Part shown: in pieces, positions 14,949 through 23,082 of the stretch
Layout of the letters: every line of letters starts with the position of its first letter
Numbering within the stretch: position 1 is the first letter of the stretch
Notes under the pieces: generated by a model
What the model was told of the DNA's origin: nothing
The model's database searches: none
Seen by the model: the letters and a program-made list of their open reading frames with translations, nothing else
Source: JAIEPT01 sp038217425
Lineage (GTDB): Bacteria; Planctomycetota; Planctomycetia; Gemmatales; Gemmataceae
Reading direction: 5' to 3'
Length of the DNA: 24,440 nt
Assembly (NCBI GenBank): GCA_038217425.1
Contig: JBBQPM010000101.1
Span: 1-24,440, forward strand
Made by a program: the position numbers and the translations under genes

Positions 14949-16427
14949 ATGAACAAGCACATGATTCTTCTTCTGACGGTTTCATTCTGGAGCCATTTCC
15001 CCGTCCATGCCGCGGAGATTCCGAGAAAGTCCAAAGAATCCGCACTGAAGATGAATGTGTTGTTTATCATCTCCGATGACTTGACGGCAACGGCGCTGTC
15101 CTGCTACGGCAATAAGGTTTGCAAAACGCCCAACATCGACCGCCTCGCGTCGCGCGGCACGCTCTTCAGGCGCGCCTACTGCCAAGGAGCCTATTGCGGC
15201 CCTTCCCGCGCCTCCATGATGTCTGGCTACTACCCGCACGCCACGGGCGTTCAGGGCTACGAAAGCCCCCGCCCAGCCATCGGCGACCGGGCCACGTGGG
15301 CTCAACTATTCAGGCGGATCGGTTACTACACCGTCCGCGTTGGCAAGATCTTCCACATGGGAGTGCCTGGCGGCATCGAGGCAGGGACCGATGGCGCGGA
15401 CGACCCCGCTTCCTGGACCGAACGCTTCAACAGTAAGGGCCTCGAATGGAAGGCGCCGGGCAAAGGCGAAACTCTCGAAGGAAATCCCGATAGCAAAAAA
15501 CCGGTAATGGGAGGCAATACCTTCGTCGTGGTTGCGGCTGACGGCAATGATCAGGTCCACTCGGACGGCAAGACCGCCGTCAAGGCTTGTGAATTGATCG
15601 AACTCCACAAGAATGAACCCTTCTTCCTGGCCGTCGGATTCGTCCGCCCTCACGTCCCCTTTGTTTCTCCGGCCTCATATCACAAGGCTTATCCCTGGGA
15701 ATCGATCGTGCTGCCCGAAAAGGTTCCCGGCGACTGGGATGACATTCCCAAAGCTGGCATCAATTACAAGACCAGCGTCAACATGAAGATGAGCCTCACC
15801 CAACAGAAAAAAGCGGTGGCCGGCTATTACGCGGCGGTGAGCTTCATGGACGCCCAGGTCGGCAAGATCCTCGACGCTCTCCAGCGTGCCGGTCTAGCGG
15901 ACCGGACCATCATCATCTTTACCAGCGATCATGGCTTTCACCTTGGCGAGCATGATTTCTGGGCCAAGGTGAGCCTGCACGAAGAATCCGCCATGGTTCC
16001 TCTGATCATGAGTGTTCCCGGTAAAAAGTCGGGCGTTAGCGATTCGTTCGTGGAACTGCTAGACCTCTACCCCACGACCGCGAAACTCTGCGGCCTCGAA
16101 GTTCCGACCCGTCTGCAAGGGAAGGATATTACCGCCATCCTGAACAACCCCGCTCACCAAGTCCGCGACACGGCTTTTTGCGTCTCCGGAGGCAGCAAGG
16201 CCATGCTCCTGCGCGATGAACGTTGGGCGTACATCCAGTACGGCGAAGACGCTGCGGGCGGCATGGAACTCTACGACATGCGGAAAGATCCCAGGCAGTA
16301 CACCAACCTGGCCAAGGTTCCGGAATTCACCCCAGTCGTCGCCGACTTCCAGAGGAAAATAACCGCAAAACTTGCCGCCGTCCGCACCAACGACCTCCCG
16401 GCCGCTCGCGAGGGGAAAGCCAAGTAG
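14949..16427 (+). CDS. Secreted sulfatase, iduronate-2-sulfatase-like
   Basis: A 492-residue type I sulfatase with a signal peptide (MILLLTVSFWSHFPVHAAE). The metal-site pair D43-D44 appears in LFIISDDLT. The modified catalytic cysteine is C83 in YCGPSRASMMSG, the C-x-P-x-R signature that is converted to formylglycine. The second metal site is D327-H328 in FTSDHGFHLGEHDFWAK. That last block, with the following HEESAMVPLIMSVPG, closely follows the pattern of iduronate-2-sulfatases, so it probably removes sulfate from a glycan. Its position between a sialidase-like gene and DUF1501 genes supports a role in degrading a sulfated polysaccharide. The true substrate is not known. No sulfatase-maturing enzyme is in the window. 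Confidence 0.92.
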   Translation: MNKHMILLLTVSFWSHFPVHAAEIPRKSKESALKMNVLFIISDDLTATALSCYGNKVCKTPNIDRLASRGTLFRRAYCQGAYCGPSRASMMSGYYPHATGVQGYESPRPAIGDRATWAQLFRRIGYYTVRVGKIFHMGVPGGIEAGTDGADDPASWTERFNSKGLEWKAPGKGETLEGNPDSKKPVMGGNTFVVVAADGNDQVHSDGKTAVKACELIELHKNEPFFLAVGFVRPHVPFVSPASYHKAYPWESIVLPEKVPGDWDDIPKAGINYKTSVNMKMSLTQQKKAVAGYYAAVSFMDAQVGKILDALQRAGLADRTIIIFTSDHGFHLGEHDFWAKVSLHEESAMVPLIMSVPGKKSGVSDSFVELLDLYPTTAKLCGLEVPTRLQGKDITAILNNPAHQVRDTAFCVSGGSKAMLLRDERWAYIQYGEDAAGGMELYDMRKDPRQYTNLAKVPEFTPVVADFQRKITAKLAAVRTNDLPAAREGKAK

Positions 16428-16657
16428 ACCAACCAAGCCGGTCGGGCAAGGGTCACCACCGATCGCCATTTGTTTCGGAACCATTTTTGCTGCGCCTTCG
16501 CCTTTTTTGCGTTGCCTCCCCAGGCGGCGGAGCGCCGATAGGCGAACTCTCGATCGCAAACATCTCCTCTCAACCGCTACAATGGAGTTGACTTCATTCC
16601 GCCCTTGAATTTGATTGCGATCCCGCCTTCTTGCCCAGATCGTTTGAGGTTCCATCC

Positions 16658-18049
16658 ATGTTTTCCATTCACTCCGAACGCACGCACCGATTCTGCGACG
16701 GCATCCAGCGACGAGATTTCCTCAAAGTCGGCGCACTCGGCATGGGCGGCTTGACGCTGGCCGATTTGCTCCAGCTCAAAGCTCAGGGAGCGGTAGCCCC
16801 TCAGGCATCGTCCAAGGCCGTCATCCTGGTGTGCCTGAACGGCGGTCCGAGCCACATTGATATGTATGATTTGAAGCCGGACGCCCCGGCGGAGATCCGC
16901 GGTGAGTTCCGGCCAATCCGGACCAATGTCCCGGGTTTCGATATCTCCGAACTCATGCCCCTTCAGGCCCGGATTGCCGATAAACTGACGCTCGTCCGAA
17001 GTCTTCAGGCAGGGCGCGACGACGGTCACCATCTCCACTACGTCTTTACTGGCTTTCCCAAGGACGATCATCGGCCGTCTTTCGGCTCGATCGTCAGCAG
17101 GGTGCGCGGCCATCATGGCAACCCCCTGCCGCCTTACGTCAGCATGGCGCAATTTCCCCCGCACCCGGTACTGAGGGGACATGAGGATCCCGCCTACGTG
17201 GGGACCGCGCACCGGCCCTTTGTTCCCTTTGAGGCCGGTCCGATGACGAATGGCGTTCAAAACTTTACTGGACCGGGATTGGGGAGCGTGAGAAACGTGG
17301 AATTGGTTTCCGGCATGACTCGGGAGCATCTAGCAGACCGAACGACGCTGATGCGAACTTTTGATAACCTTCGTCGCGACGTCGATGCGAAGGGGGAAAT
17401 AGCCGGGATGGATGCCTTTACGCTTCGGGCAATGGAGATGATTAGCTCCAACCAGGTGCGTGACGCGTTCGATATCAGCCGGGAACCGCTCCAGATTCAG
17501 GCGAAATACGGCGGCGACGTGCAGTTCAAGACAGATCCCGATCGTGCCCGCCGTTGCTGGGAAGGGAGCAAGTTTCTGCTGGCTCGGCGTCTCGTCGAGG
17601 CAGGCGTACCGGTGGTGACTTTGGCCGTCGGCGTCTGGGATACTCATGGGGACCTCTTCCCCTATCAGCGCGACAACACGCCGTTGCTGGACCGATCGTT
17701 GTACGCTCTGGTGACCGACCTGCACCAGCGTGGCCTGGACCAGGATGTGGCCGTGGTCGTGTGCGGCGAGATGGGCCGCACGCCGCGAATCAACAAGACA
17801 GCCGGCCGCGACCACTGGGCATCCGCTGGTTTTGCTCTAATTGCCGGCGGTGGAATGCGTATGGGCCAGGTAATCGGAGCCACGGATGCCCGTGCCGAAA
17901 GTCCCAAGACCAGACCTTACAATCCGCAGAACATTCTGGCGACCATCTACCATGTGCTGGGCATCGATCCGGCACTTACTTTTCCCGATCACAGCGGTCG
18001 GCCAAGGCAATTGCTCGACGACCACGAGCGAATCAAAGAGCTGATTTGA
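16658..18049 (+). CDS. DUF1501 protein, Tat-exported (first copy)
   Basis: A 463-residue DUF1501 protein. The N-terminus carries a twin-arginine signal, QRRDFLKVGALGMGG (R18-R19), so it is exported folded. Family blocks are clear: AVILVCLNGGPSHIDMYDLK with DAPAEIRGEF, later LVEAGVPVVTLAVGVWDTHG, then VVVCGEMGRTPRINK with GRDHWASAGFALIAGGGM, and a final ILATIYHVLGIDP. The fold is related to alkaline phosphatase and sulfatase proteins. The family's biochemical role is not settled. I chose the ATG at 16658, with GAGG eight bases upstream; a TTG at 16631 is also in frame. It is 134 bases upstream of the PSCyt1 gene, its usual partner in planctomycetes. Confidence 0.92.
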   Translation: MFSIHSERTHRFCDGIQRRDFLKVGALGMGGLTLADLLQLKAQGAVAPQASSKAVILVCLNGGPSHIDMYDLKPDAPAEIRGEFRPIRTNVPGFDISELMPLQARIADKLTLVRSLQAGRDDGHHLHYVFTGFPKDDHRPSFGSIVSRVRGHHGNPLPPYVSMAQFPPHPVLRGHEDPAYVGTAHRPFVPFEAGPMTNGVQNFTGPGLGSVRNVELVSGMTREHLADRTTLMRTFDNLRRDVDAKGEIAGMDAFTLRAMEMISSNQVRDAFDISREPLQIQAKYGGDVQFKTDPDRARRCWEGSKFLLARRLVEAGVPVVTLAVGVWDTHGDLFPYQRDNTPLLDRSLYALVTDLHQRGLDQDVAVVVCGEMGRTPRINKTAGRDHWASAGFALIAGGGMRMGQVIGATDARAESPKTRPYNPQNILATIYHVLGIDPALTFPDHSGRPRQLLDDHERIKELI

Positions 18050-18133
18050 TTCTGGGGCTAAGCCGAGGTTCAACTCTTTGGCTGCATGATCCAGTCATTC
18101 GAACTGGTATTCCGATGCGACCTCTCATTTCTT

Positions 18134-18163
18134 CTCCCACCAATGGCGAGCAAGCGGTGGGAG
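18134..18163 (+). other. Hairpin just upstream of the PSCyt1-PSD1 gene
   Basis: CTCCCACC (18134-18141) and GGTGGGAG (18156-18163) form a perfect 8-bp stem with a 14-base loop. No T run follows, so it is not a standard terminator. It ends 9 bases before the GGAG ribosome binding site and might affect translation or mRNA stability. Confidence 0.45.
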
Positions 18164-18183
18164 GGAGCCTGTGGAGAGAGAAA

Positions 18184-20439
18184 ATGAAACTGTTTGAAGC
18201 AACCTTCAACGGGGCGCCTAGGCTTCTTCCGACTCTCCTTATTAGCGCGTGCTCGATCCTGCCCACGCGGGTCTTGGCGGTGGAACCCGATACCAAGGGG
18301 GTCGAGTTCTTCGAGAAGAAAATTCGCCCGGTCCTGGTGCAGCACTGCTACCAGTGCCATTCGGAAGAAGCGCAGAAGGCGAAAAAGCTCAAGGGAGGTC
18401 TTTTCCTCGACAGCCGGGAGGGCATCCGCAAAGGGGGCGTCAGCGGTCCAGCGATCATCCTCAAGCATCCCAAGGACAGCCTGCTCCTACAGGCGCTGCG
18501 GCACGAGGACCTCCGGATGCCGCCCAAGGAGAAACTGCCGGACGTCTTGATTGCCGACTTCGTCACCTGGGTGGAAATGGGAGCCCCCGATCCGCGTAAC
18601 GGCAAGGCCATCGGGAAGACCGGCATCGACGTGGAGGCGGGGAAGAAGTTTTGGTCGTTTCAGCCGCCGCGCAAAACGCAGTCGCCGGGAGTGCAAGACG
18701 CGAGCTGGCCGAAGACCGACGTGGATCGCTTCGTGCGTGCGAAACAAGAGGAGCGCGGACTGAAGCCGGTCCGCGATTCCGCCCCGCTGACCTTGTTCCG
18801 CCGACTTTGCTTCGACCTCGTCGGGTTGCCGCCGACGGTCGAGGAACTGGCCGCCTTCGAGCGAGCCGCGGGCGACAATCCCCGCGCTGCCCTCGAAGCG
18901 GCGGTCGATCGTCTGCTGGCGTCGCCGCGCTTTGGCGAGCGCTGGGGCCGGCACTGGCTCGACGTCGCCCGCTATGCCGAGTCCAACGGCAACGCCAACA
19001 ATGTCCCCTTCCTGCACGCCTGGCGTTACCGCGACTGGGTCATCGACGCGTTCAATCAGGACAAGCCGTATGACCAGTTCATCCGCGAGCAGATCGTCGG
19101 GGATTTGCTCCCCGCCGCCAACGACCAGCAGGGCGACGCGCAGCGCATCGCCACGGGCTTCTTGGCGATGTCATCCAGGCCGCGGGCACAGAATAACCCC
19201 GAGTTCGACATGGATTTGATTGCCAGCCAGATCGAGGTGTGCACCACGTCGATTCTGGGGCTGACCGTCGCCTGCGCCCGCTGCCACGATCACAAGTTCG
19301 ACCCGATCCCGACGCGAGAATACTATGCCCTGGCGGGAATCTTCGACAATTCCAAGATGCTATACGGCTTCGGATTTGACGGCGACAAAGGCAATGCCTT
19401 CAAGCAAAAGGGCGGTCTGTTCACCCTGTCGGATGAAAGTTGGGCAATGGGGGTGCGCGAAGGCAAGTTTTTCGCCAACTGCCGGATTTGCATCCGGGGC
19501 GAAGCGCAGAACCTTGGCGATTCGGTGCCACGCGGTTTCCTGACCGTGGCGAGCGTCGGTCCGGCGCCGACCATTCCCGACAAGGCGAGCGGCCGGCTTG
19601 AACTCGCCCAGTGGCTGACGGCGCAAAATCCCCTCACCGCTCGCGTCATGGTCAACCGCATCTGGAATCAGCTCTTCGGCGAGGGCCTGGTGGCCACCGT
19701 GGACAATTTCGGCCAGCTCGGCGAACGGCCCACCCATCCGGAATTGCTCGATTACCTCGCCGTCCGCTTTGTCGAGGAAGGCTGGTCGGTCAAGAAGATG
19801 ATTCGCAGCCTGGTGCTGTCGCGGACCTACCAGCTCTCCAGCGATCACGACGCGGCCAATGCCGAAAAGGATCCCGACGGCCGTTACCTCTGGCGGATGA
19901 ACCTGCGACGCCTGGATGCCGAGGCCCTCCGAGACGCCCTCCTCTGCGCCAGCGGCCTGATCGAACTCGAAGCCCCGAAGAAGTCGCTGGCCCCGCCGCC
20001 CACGGGTAAAATCAGCAATGCGAGAGTCGTCATCGCCCCGGTCGACAGCAAGCACCGCAGCGTCTATCTGCCGATTCTCCGCAACGGCGTACCGGAAATT
20101 CTCAGCATCTTCGACTTCGGCGACCCGAGTCTCATCGTCGGCGATCGGCCCGTGACCACGGTCCCTGCCCAGGCGCTGTACCTGGTCAACAGCCCCTTCA
20201 TGGTCGAGCAGTCCCGCGCGCTGGCCCGGCGCGTGCTGAGTGAAAAGGGCCTCGACGACGACGCCCTCATGGAACGGGTTTTTCGCATCGCCCTCTCCCG
20301 GCCGCCGACGAGCGTCGAACGGCAGCGCGGCGCACGCTTTCTCGCCGATTTCCAAACGAAGCTGAAGGATACCGAGGCCGCCTGGGCCGGCTATTGCCAG
20401 GTGCTCCTCGTCAGCGCAGAATTTCGTTACCTCGAGTGA
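18184..20439 (+). CDS. PSCyt1-DUF1549-DUF1553 planctomycete cytochrome-like protein
   Basis: A 751-residue exported protein; the hydrophobic stretch at residues 14-32 (LPTLLISACSILPTRVLA) fits a signal peptide. A PSCyt1 domain follows, with the heme motif CYQCH (C55-H59) and RMPPKEKLP, which carries the usual axial methionine. DUF1549 spans about 175-390, with FDLVGLPPTVEEL, RFGERWGRHWLDVARYAES and VACARCHDHKFDP, which contains a second C-x-x-C-H (C364-H368). DUF1553 covers about 460-750, with NPLTARVMVNRIWNQLFGEG and MIRSLVLSRTYQLS. The long insert often found between the last two domains is absent, so this is a compact form. I chose the ATG at 18184, with GGAG seven bases before; the frame is open much further upstream. 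Electron transfer to a partner DUF1501 protein is a reasonable inference. Confidence 0.93.
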   Translation: MKLFEATFNGAPRLLPTLLISACSILPTRVLAVEPDTKGVEFFEKKIRPVLVQHCYQCHSEEAQKAKKLKGGLFLDSREGIRKGGVSGPAIILKHPKDSLLLQALRHEDLRMPPKEKLPDVLIADFVTWVEMGAPDPRNGKAIGKTGIDVEAGKKFWSFQPPRKTQSPGVQDASWPKTDVDRFVRAKQEERGLKPVRDSAPLTLFRRLCFDLVGLPPTVEELAAFERAAGDNPRAALEAAVDRLLASPRFGERWGRHWLDVARYAESNGNANNVPFLHAWRYRDWVIDAFNQDKPYDQFIREQIVGDLLPAANDQQGDAQRIATGFLAMSSRPRAQNNPEFDMDLIASQIEVCTTSILGLTVACARCHDHKFDPIPTREYYALAGIFDNSKMLYGFGFDGDKGNAFKQKGGLFTLSDESWAMGVREGKFFANCRICIRGEAQNLGDSVPRGFLTVASVGPAPTIPDKASGRLELAQWLTAQNPLTARVMVNRIWNQLFGEGLVATVDNFGQLGERPTHPELLDYLAVRFVEEGWSVKKMIRSLVLSRTYQLSSDHDAANAEKDPDGRYLWRMNLRRLDAEALRDALLCASGLIELEAPKKSLAPPPTGKISNARVVIAPVDSKHRSVYLPILRNGVPEILSIFDFGDPSLIVGDRPVTTVPAQALYLVNSPFMVEQSRALARRVLSEKGLDDDALMERVFRIALSRPPTSVERQRGARFLADFQTKLKDTEAAWAGYCQVLLVSAEFRYLE

Positions 20440-20447
20440 TTTCGGCT

Positions 20448-20486
20448 TTCGCTCCGCGAACGCACGCCCTTTCGCAGAGCGAAAGG
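20448..20486 (+). other. Two adjacent intercistronic hairpins
   Basis: The first hairpin is TTCGC-TCC-GCGAA (20448-20460). The second is CCTTTCGC-AGA-GCGAAAGG (20468-20486), an 8-bp stem with a three-base loop. The outer halves can also pair with each other (CTTTCGCT with AGCGAAAG). No T run follows. They lie between the stop of the PSCyt1 gene and the next DUF1501 start and may stabilise or process the transcript. Confidence 0.55.
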
Positions 20487-20535
20487 CGACACGCAGCCAC
20501 GATCGATTTCCGCACGCTCCTCCTGGAGAACCGCC

Positions 20536-21885
20536 ATGAACATCCTGACTCGTCGCCAGATGCTGCAAACGACCGGTCTCGGCCTCGGCTACGTTGCCTT
20601 TTCCCAGATGGGAGCGGTGCAAGCGGGCTACGACAATCCGCTGGCCGCCAAGGCGCCGCATTTCACCCCCAGGGCCAAGCGCATGATCGTCCTCACCATG
20701 CGCGGCGGCCCTTCCCATGTCGACACCTTCGACTACAAGCCGAAGCTCACTGCGGACGACGGCAAGTCCATCACGACCCCCGAGGGCGAGTATCGCGGCG
20801 AGCGCAAGCTGATGGCCTCCCCGTTCCGATTCCAGCAGCACGGCAAGAGCGGCCTGTGGATCTCGGAACTATTCCCGCACGTCGCCCGCCATGCCGACGA
20901 CCTCTGCATGATCCACAGTATGCAGACCGCGATTCCGAACCACCCGCAAGCCTTCCTGATGATGCACACCGGCGAGTTCCGACTGACCAGGCCGTCCATG
21001 GGGTCCTGGCTCCTCTACGGCCTGGGGACCGAGAACCAGAACCTGCCCGGTTTCGTCAGCATCAATCCGCCGGCCGACCTGGGCGGTCCCCAGAACTACG
21101 GCAGCGCCTTCTTGCCCGCCATTTACCAGGGGACGCGCATCACCGGCGGCAAGGGGCCGCCCATCGAGAATATCAGCAACAACCATCTCCCTCTCGATCT
21201 CCAGCGCCGGCTCGTGGACGAGGTGCAGCTCATGAATCAGGACCTGCTCCGGCGCAGACAGGTCAACCTCGAGCTTGAAGGCGTTATCGAATCGATGGAG
21301 CTGTCGTTTCGTATGCAGGGTGCAGTGCCGGAGGTCATGGACCTGACGCAGGAGTCGAGGCAGACGCTCGCGATGTACGGCAGCGGCGCCTTCGGCCGGC
21401 AATGCCTGATGGCGCGCCGCCTGGTCGAGGCAGGCGTCCGCGTGGTCGAGATCGCCCACGCCACCTGGGACCAGCATCAGAACCTCAAGGAAAACCTGAG
21501 CCGGAATTGCAAGGACGTCGATCAACCGATCGGCGCCCTGCTCACCGACCTGAAGCAGCGCGGAATGCTCAATGACACGCTGGTGGTCTGGGGCGGCGAG
21601 TTCGGCCGGACGCCGCATGCCGAGCGTGGCAATGGCCGCGACCATAACGGGACCGGCTTCACCCTGTGGTTGGCCGGAGGAGGCGTGAAAGGCGGTCTAC
21701 GTTACGGCGCCACCGACGAGCACGGCATCCATGCCGTCGAGCGAAATGTCCAAGTCCACGACTTGCACGCCACCATTCTTCACCTGATGGGCCTGGATCA
21801 CACCAGGCTGACCCATCGCTACGGCGGCCGCGACTTCCGCCTCACCGACGTTCACGGTAACGTCGTCACCGACATCATGACTTGA
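20536..21885 (+). CDS. DUF1501 protein, Tat-exported (second copy)
   Basis: A 449-residue DUF1501 protein. The N-terminus has a twin-arginine signal, TRRQMLQTTGLGLG (R6-R7). Family blocks are MIVLTMRGGPSHVDTFDYKP, ARRLVEAGVRVVEIAHATWD with QH, LVVWGGEFGRTPHAE with GRDHNGTGFTLWLAGGGV, and ATILHLMGLDH near the end. The C-terminal GGRDFRLTDVHGNVV is the usual last block when it follows a PSD1 protein. The start at 20536 has GGAG seven bases upstream. It follows the PSCyt1-PSD1 gene by 96 bases and precedes the second sialidase-like gene by only 15, so these are very likely one transcript. Confidence 0.93.
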   Translation: MNILTRRQMLQTTGLGLGYVAFSQMGAVQAGYDNPLAAKAPHFTPRAKRMIVLTMRGGPSHVDTFDYKPKLTADDGKSITTPEGEYRGERKLMASPFRFQQHGKSGLWISELFPHVARHADDLCMIHSMQTAIPNHPQAFLMMHTGEFRLTRPSMGSWLLYGLGTENQNLPGFVSINPPADLGGPQNYGSAFLPAIYQGTRITGGKGPPIENISNNHLPLDLQRRLVDEVQLMNQDLLRRRQVNLELEGVIESMELSFRMQGAVPEVMDLTQESRQTLAMYGSGAFGRQCLMARRLVEAGVRVVEIAHATWDQHQNLKENLSRNCKDVDQPIGALLTDLKQRGMLNDTLVVWGGEFGRTPHAERGNGRDHNGTGFTLWLAGGGVKGGLRYGATDEHGIHAVERNVQVHDLHATILHLMGLDHTRLTHRYGGRDFRLTDVHGNVVTDIMT

Positions 21886-21900
21886 GATCAAGGAGAAAGC

Positions 21901-22926
21901 ATGAATATCTTTCCCGCGATTCTGCTTACATTCTTGGCCGCCCCCGAGGTCGAGACGCCGGTCCGCGTCGCCGATGTGGTCAGCGGGCATATTCACCCCT
22001 CGCTGGCGGTGACCCGGAACGGCGTCCTCCTGGCTGTCTATAACAAGCAAGGCGGCGGAGGCAAGGAGTTGCTCCTATGCCGTTCGAAGGATGGCGGAAA
22101 AACCTGGACCAAGCCCGTCCCCATCCCGGGCATCAAGCAGTGTTCGATCTACCCAGGTTCGCTGACGACCCTGAGCGACGGCCGCATCATCCTGGCCTGG
22201 GCCTGTTATCGCGGCTCCGGCGACAAGCTCTTTCGAACGGTCCACTACAGCAGCAGTCCGGACGAAGGCGTCACCTGGACCGAGCCCAAGGACCTGCCGC
22301 TCACCGACCTGAGCAGATTCACGGCCCTGCGCTATCCGCTCCTGGAGTTGTCGCCGACTCAGTGGGTCTGGCCTCTCTACGATCGGACTGTCGTGTTTGA
22401 CGAGAAGGCCAACCAGGTGAAGCCCTTCGCCGACGGGCGCGATCACGGCATGGTGCCAATCGTTCGGACTCCCAAAGGCACGTTGATCAGCGGGGCGCCT
22501 TATGAAGTGCGTGGGGCAGTCTCTATGAAGCCAGGGAAGCTGGTGCGCGGCCTACGCTCCACAGATGGAGGCAAAACCTGGCAAGCCCTGAACGCTTTCC
22601 CGCCATTTGGAGTGGCCGGCTACGACCTGACCGTGCTACTGGATGGCCGGGTAGTGCTGACGTCGATTCTCAACGAGATGAAAGACCAGTCGGAACGCGC
22701 CTACGAGTTGAGCGTGTCCCGGGACGACGGGCAAACCTGGGACGCCGATCAAGCGATTCGCATCTATGATCCCAAACGTCGGATCCCTGGTAGGGGCTGG
22801 CCGCGCACGGTGGTAGTGGATGCGAATACCTTGGGCACGTTGTTCTTCGACCTGGATCCAGACCAGGCCGGCGGCCCTGGTTTGTTCTTCGTGCGAAGCC
22901 CCCTCGCCTTGCTGGCGGCGAAGTAA
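21901..22926 (+). CDS. BNR-repeat/sialidase-like protein (second copy)
   Basis: A 341-residue protein with four Asp boxes: SKDGGKTW (62), SPDEGVTW (119), STDGGKTW (220) and SRDDGQTW (273). The block HPSLAVTRNGVLLAVYNKQG near the N-terminus follows the usual start of BNR_2 propellers. A short hydrophobic start (MNIFPAILLTFLAAPEVETP) may be a signal peptide. It lacks the C-terminal module found in the other BNR protein in the window. An exo-glycosidase activity of the sialidase type is possible; the catalytic residues cannot be verified by eye. The start at 21901 follows AGGAG closely, 15 bases after the DUF1501 stop, so it is co-transcribed with it. Confidence 0.85.
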   Translation: MNIFPAILLTFLAAPEVETPVRVADVVSGHIHPSLAVTRNGVLLAVYNKQGGGGKELLLCRSKDGGKTWTKPVPIPGIKQCSIYPGSLTTLSDGRIILAWACYRGSGDKLFRTVHYSSSPDEGVTWTEPKDLPLTDLSRFTALRYPLLELSPTQWVWPLYDRTVVFDEKANQVKPFADGRDHGMVPIVRTPKGTLISGAPYEVRGAVSMKPGKLVRGLRSTDGGKTWQALNAFPPFGVAGYDLTVLLDGRVVLTSILNEMKDQSERAYELSVSRDDGQTWDADQAIRIYDPKRRIPGRGWPRTVVVDANTLGTLFFDLDPDQAGGPGLFFVRSPLALLAAK

Positions 22927-22929
22927 CTG

Positions 22930-23082
22930 AGTTTCGTCAAAGGCCCGGCATGTAGGCGACTTTTCGCCAAGCTCCGAGCGACGACGGAAGCCGGGGAGAC
23001 GGTCTTTGACCGGACTATGACGCTGTTCGATGCCCAGGACGTCGCACATGCGGGCCATGAAGTGCGGCCTCTACGAAATTAA
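22930..23082 (+). pseudogene. Short coding-like fragment between convergent genes
   Basis: The plus strand reads FVKGPACRRLFAKLRATTEA, then GETVFDRTMTLFDAQDVAH, and ends at a TAA (23080-23082). The block KL-x-x-T-x-E-A-G-E-T-x-F-D-x-T-M resembles part of DUF1552 or DUF1501-type proteins, where a lysine-rich helix precedes a strand with T-M. It has no start codon attached. It may be the remains of a further planctomycete gene; the call is weak. Confidence 0.25.

Noticed and set aside
19360..20841. Minus-strand ORF of 493 codons
   Set aside because: It is antisense to the PSCyt1-PSD1 and DUF1501 genes. The sense strand carries all the family motifs.
22636..23058. Minus-strand ORF of 140 codons starting MARMCDVLGIEQ
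   Set aside because: Most of it is antisense to the second BNR protein, which has four Asp boxes. The first part looked somewhat protein-like but matches nothing I can name.
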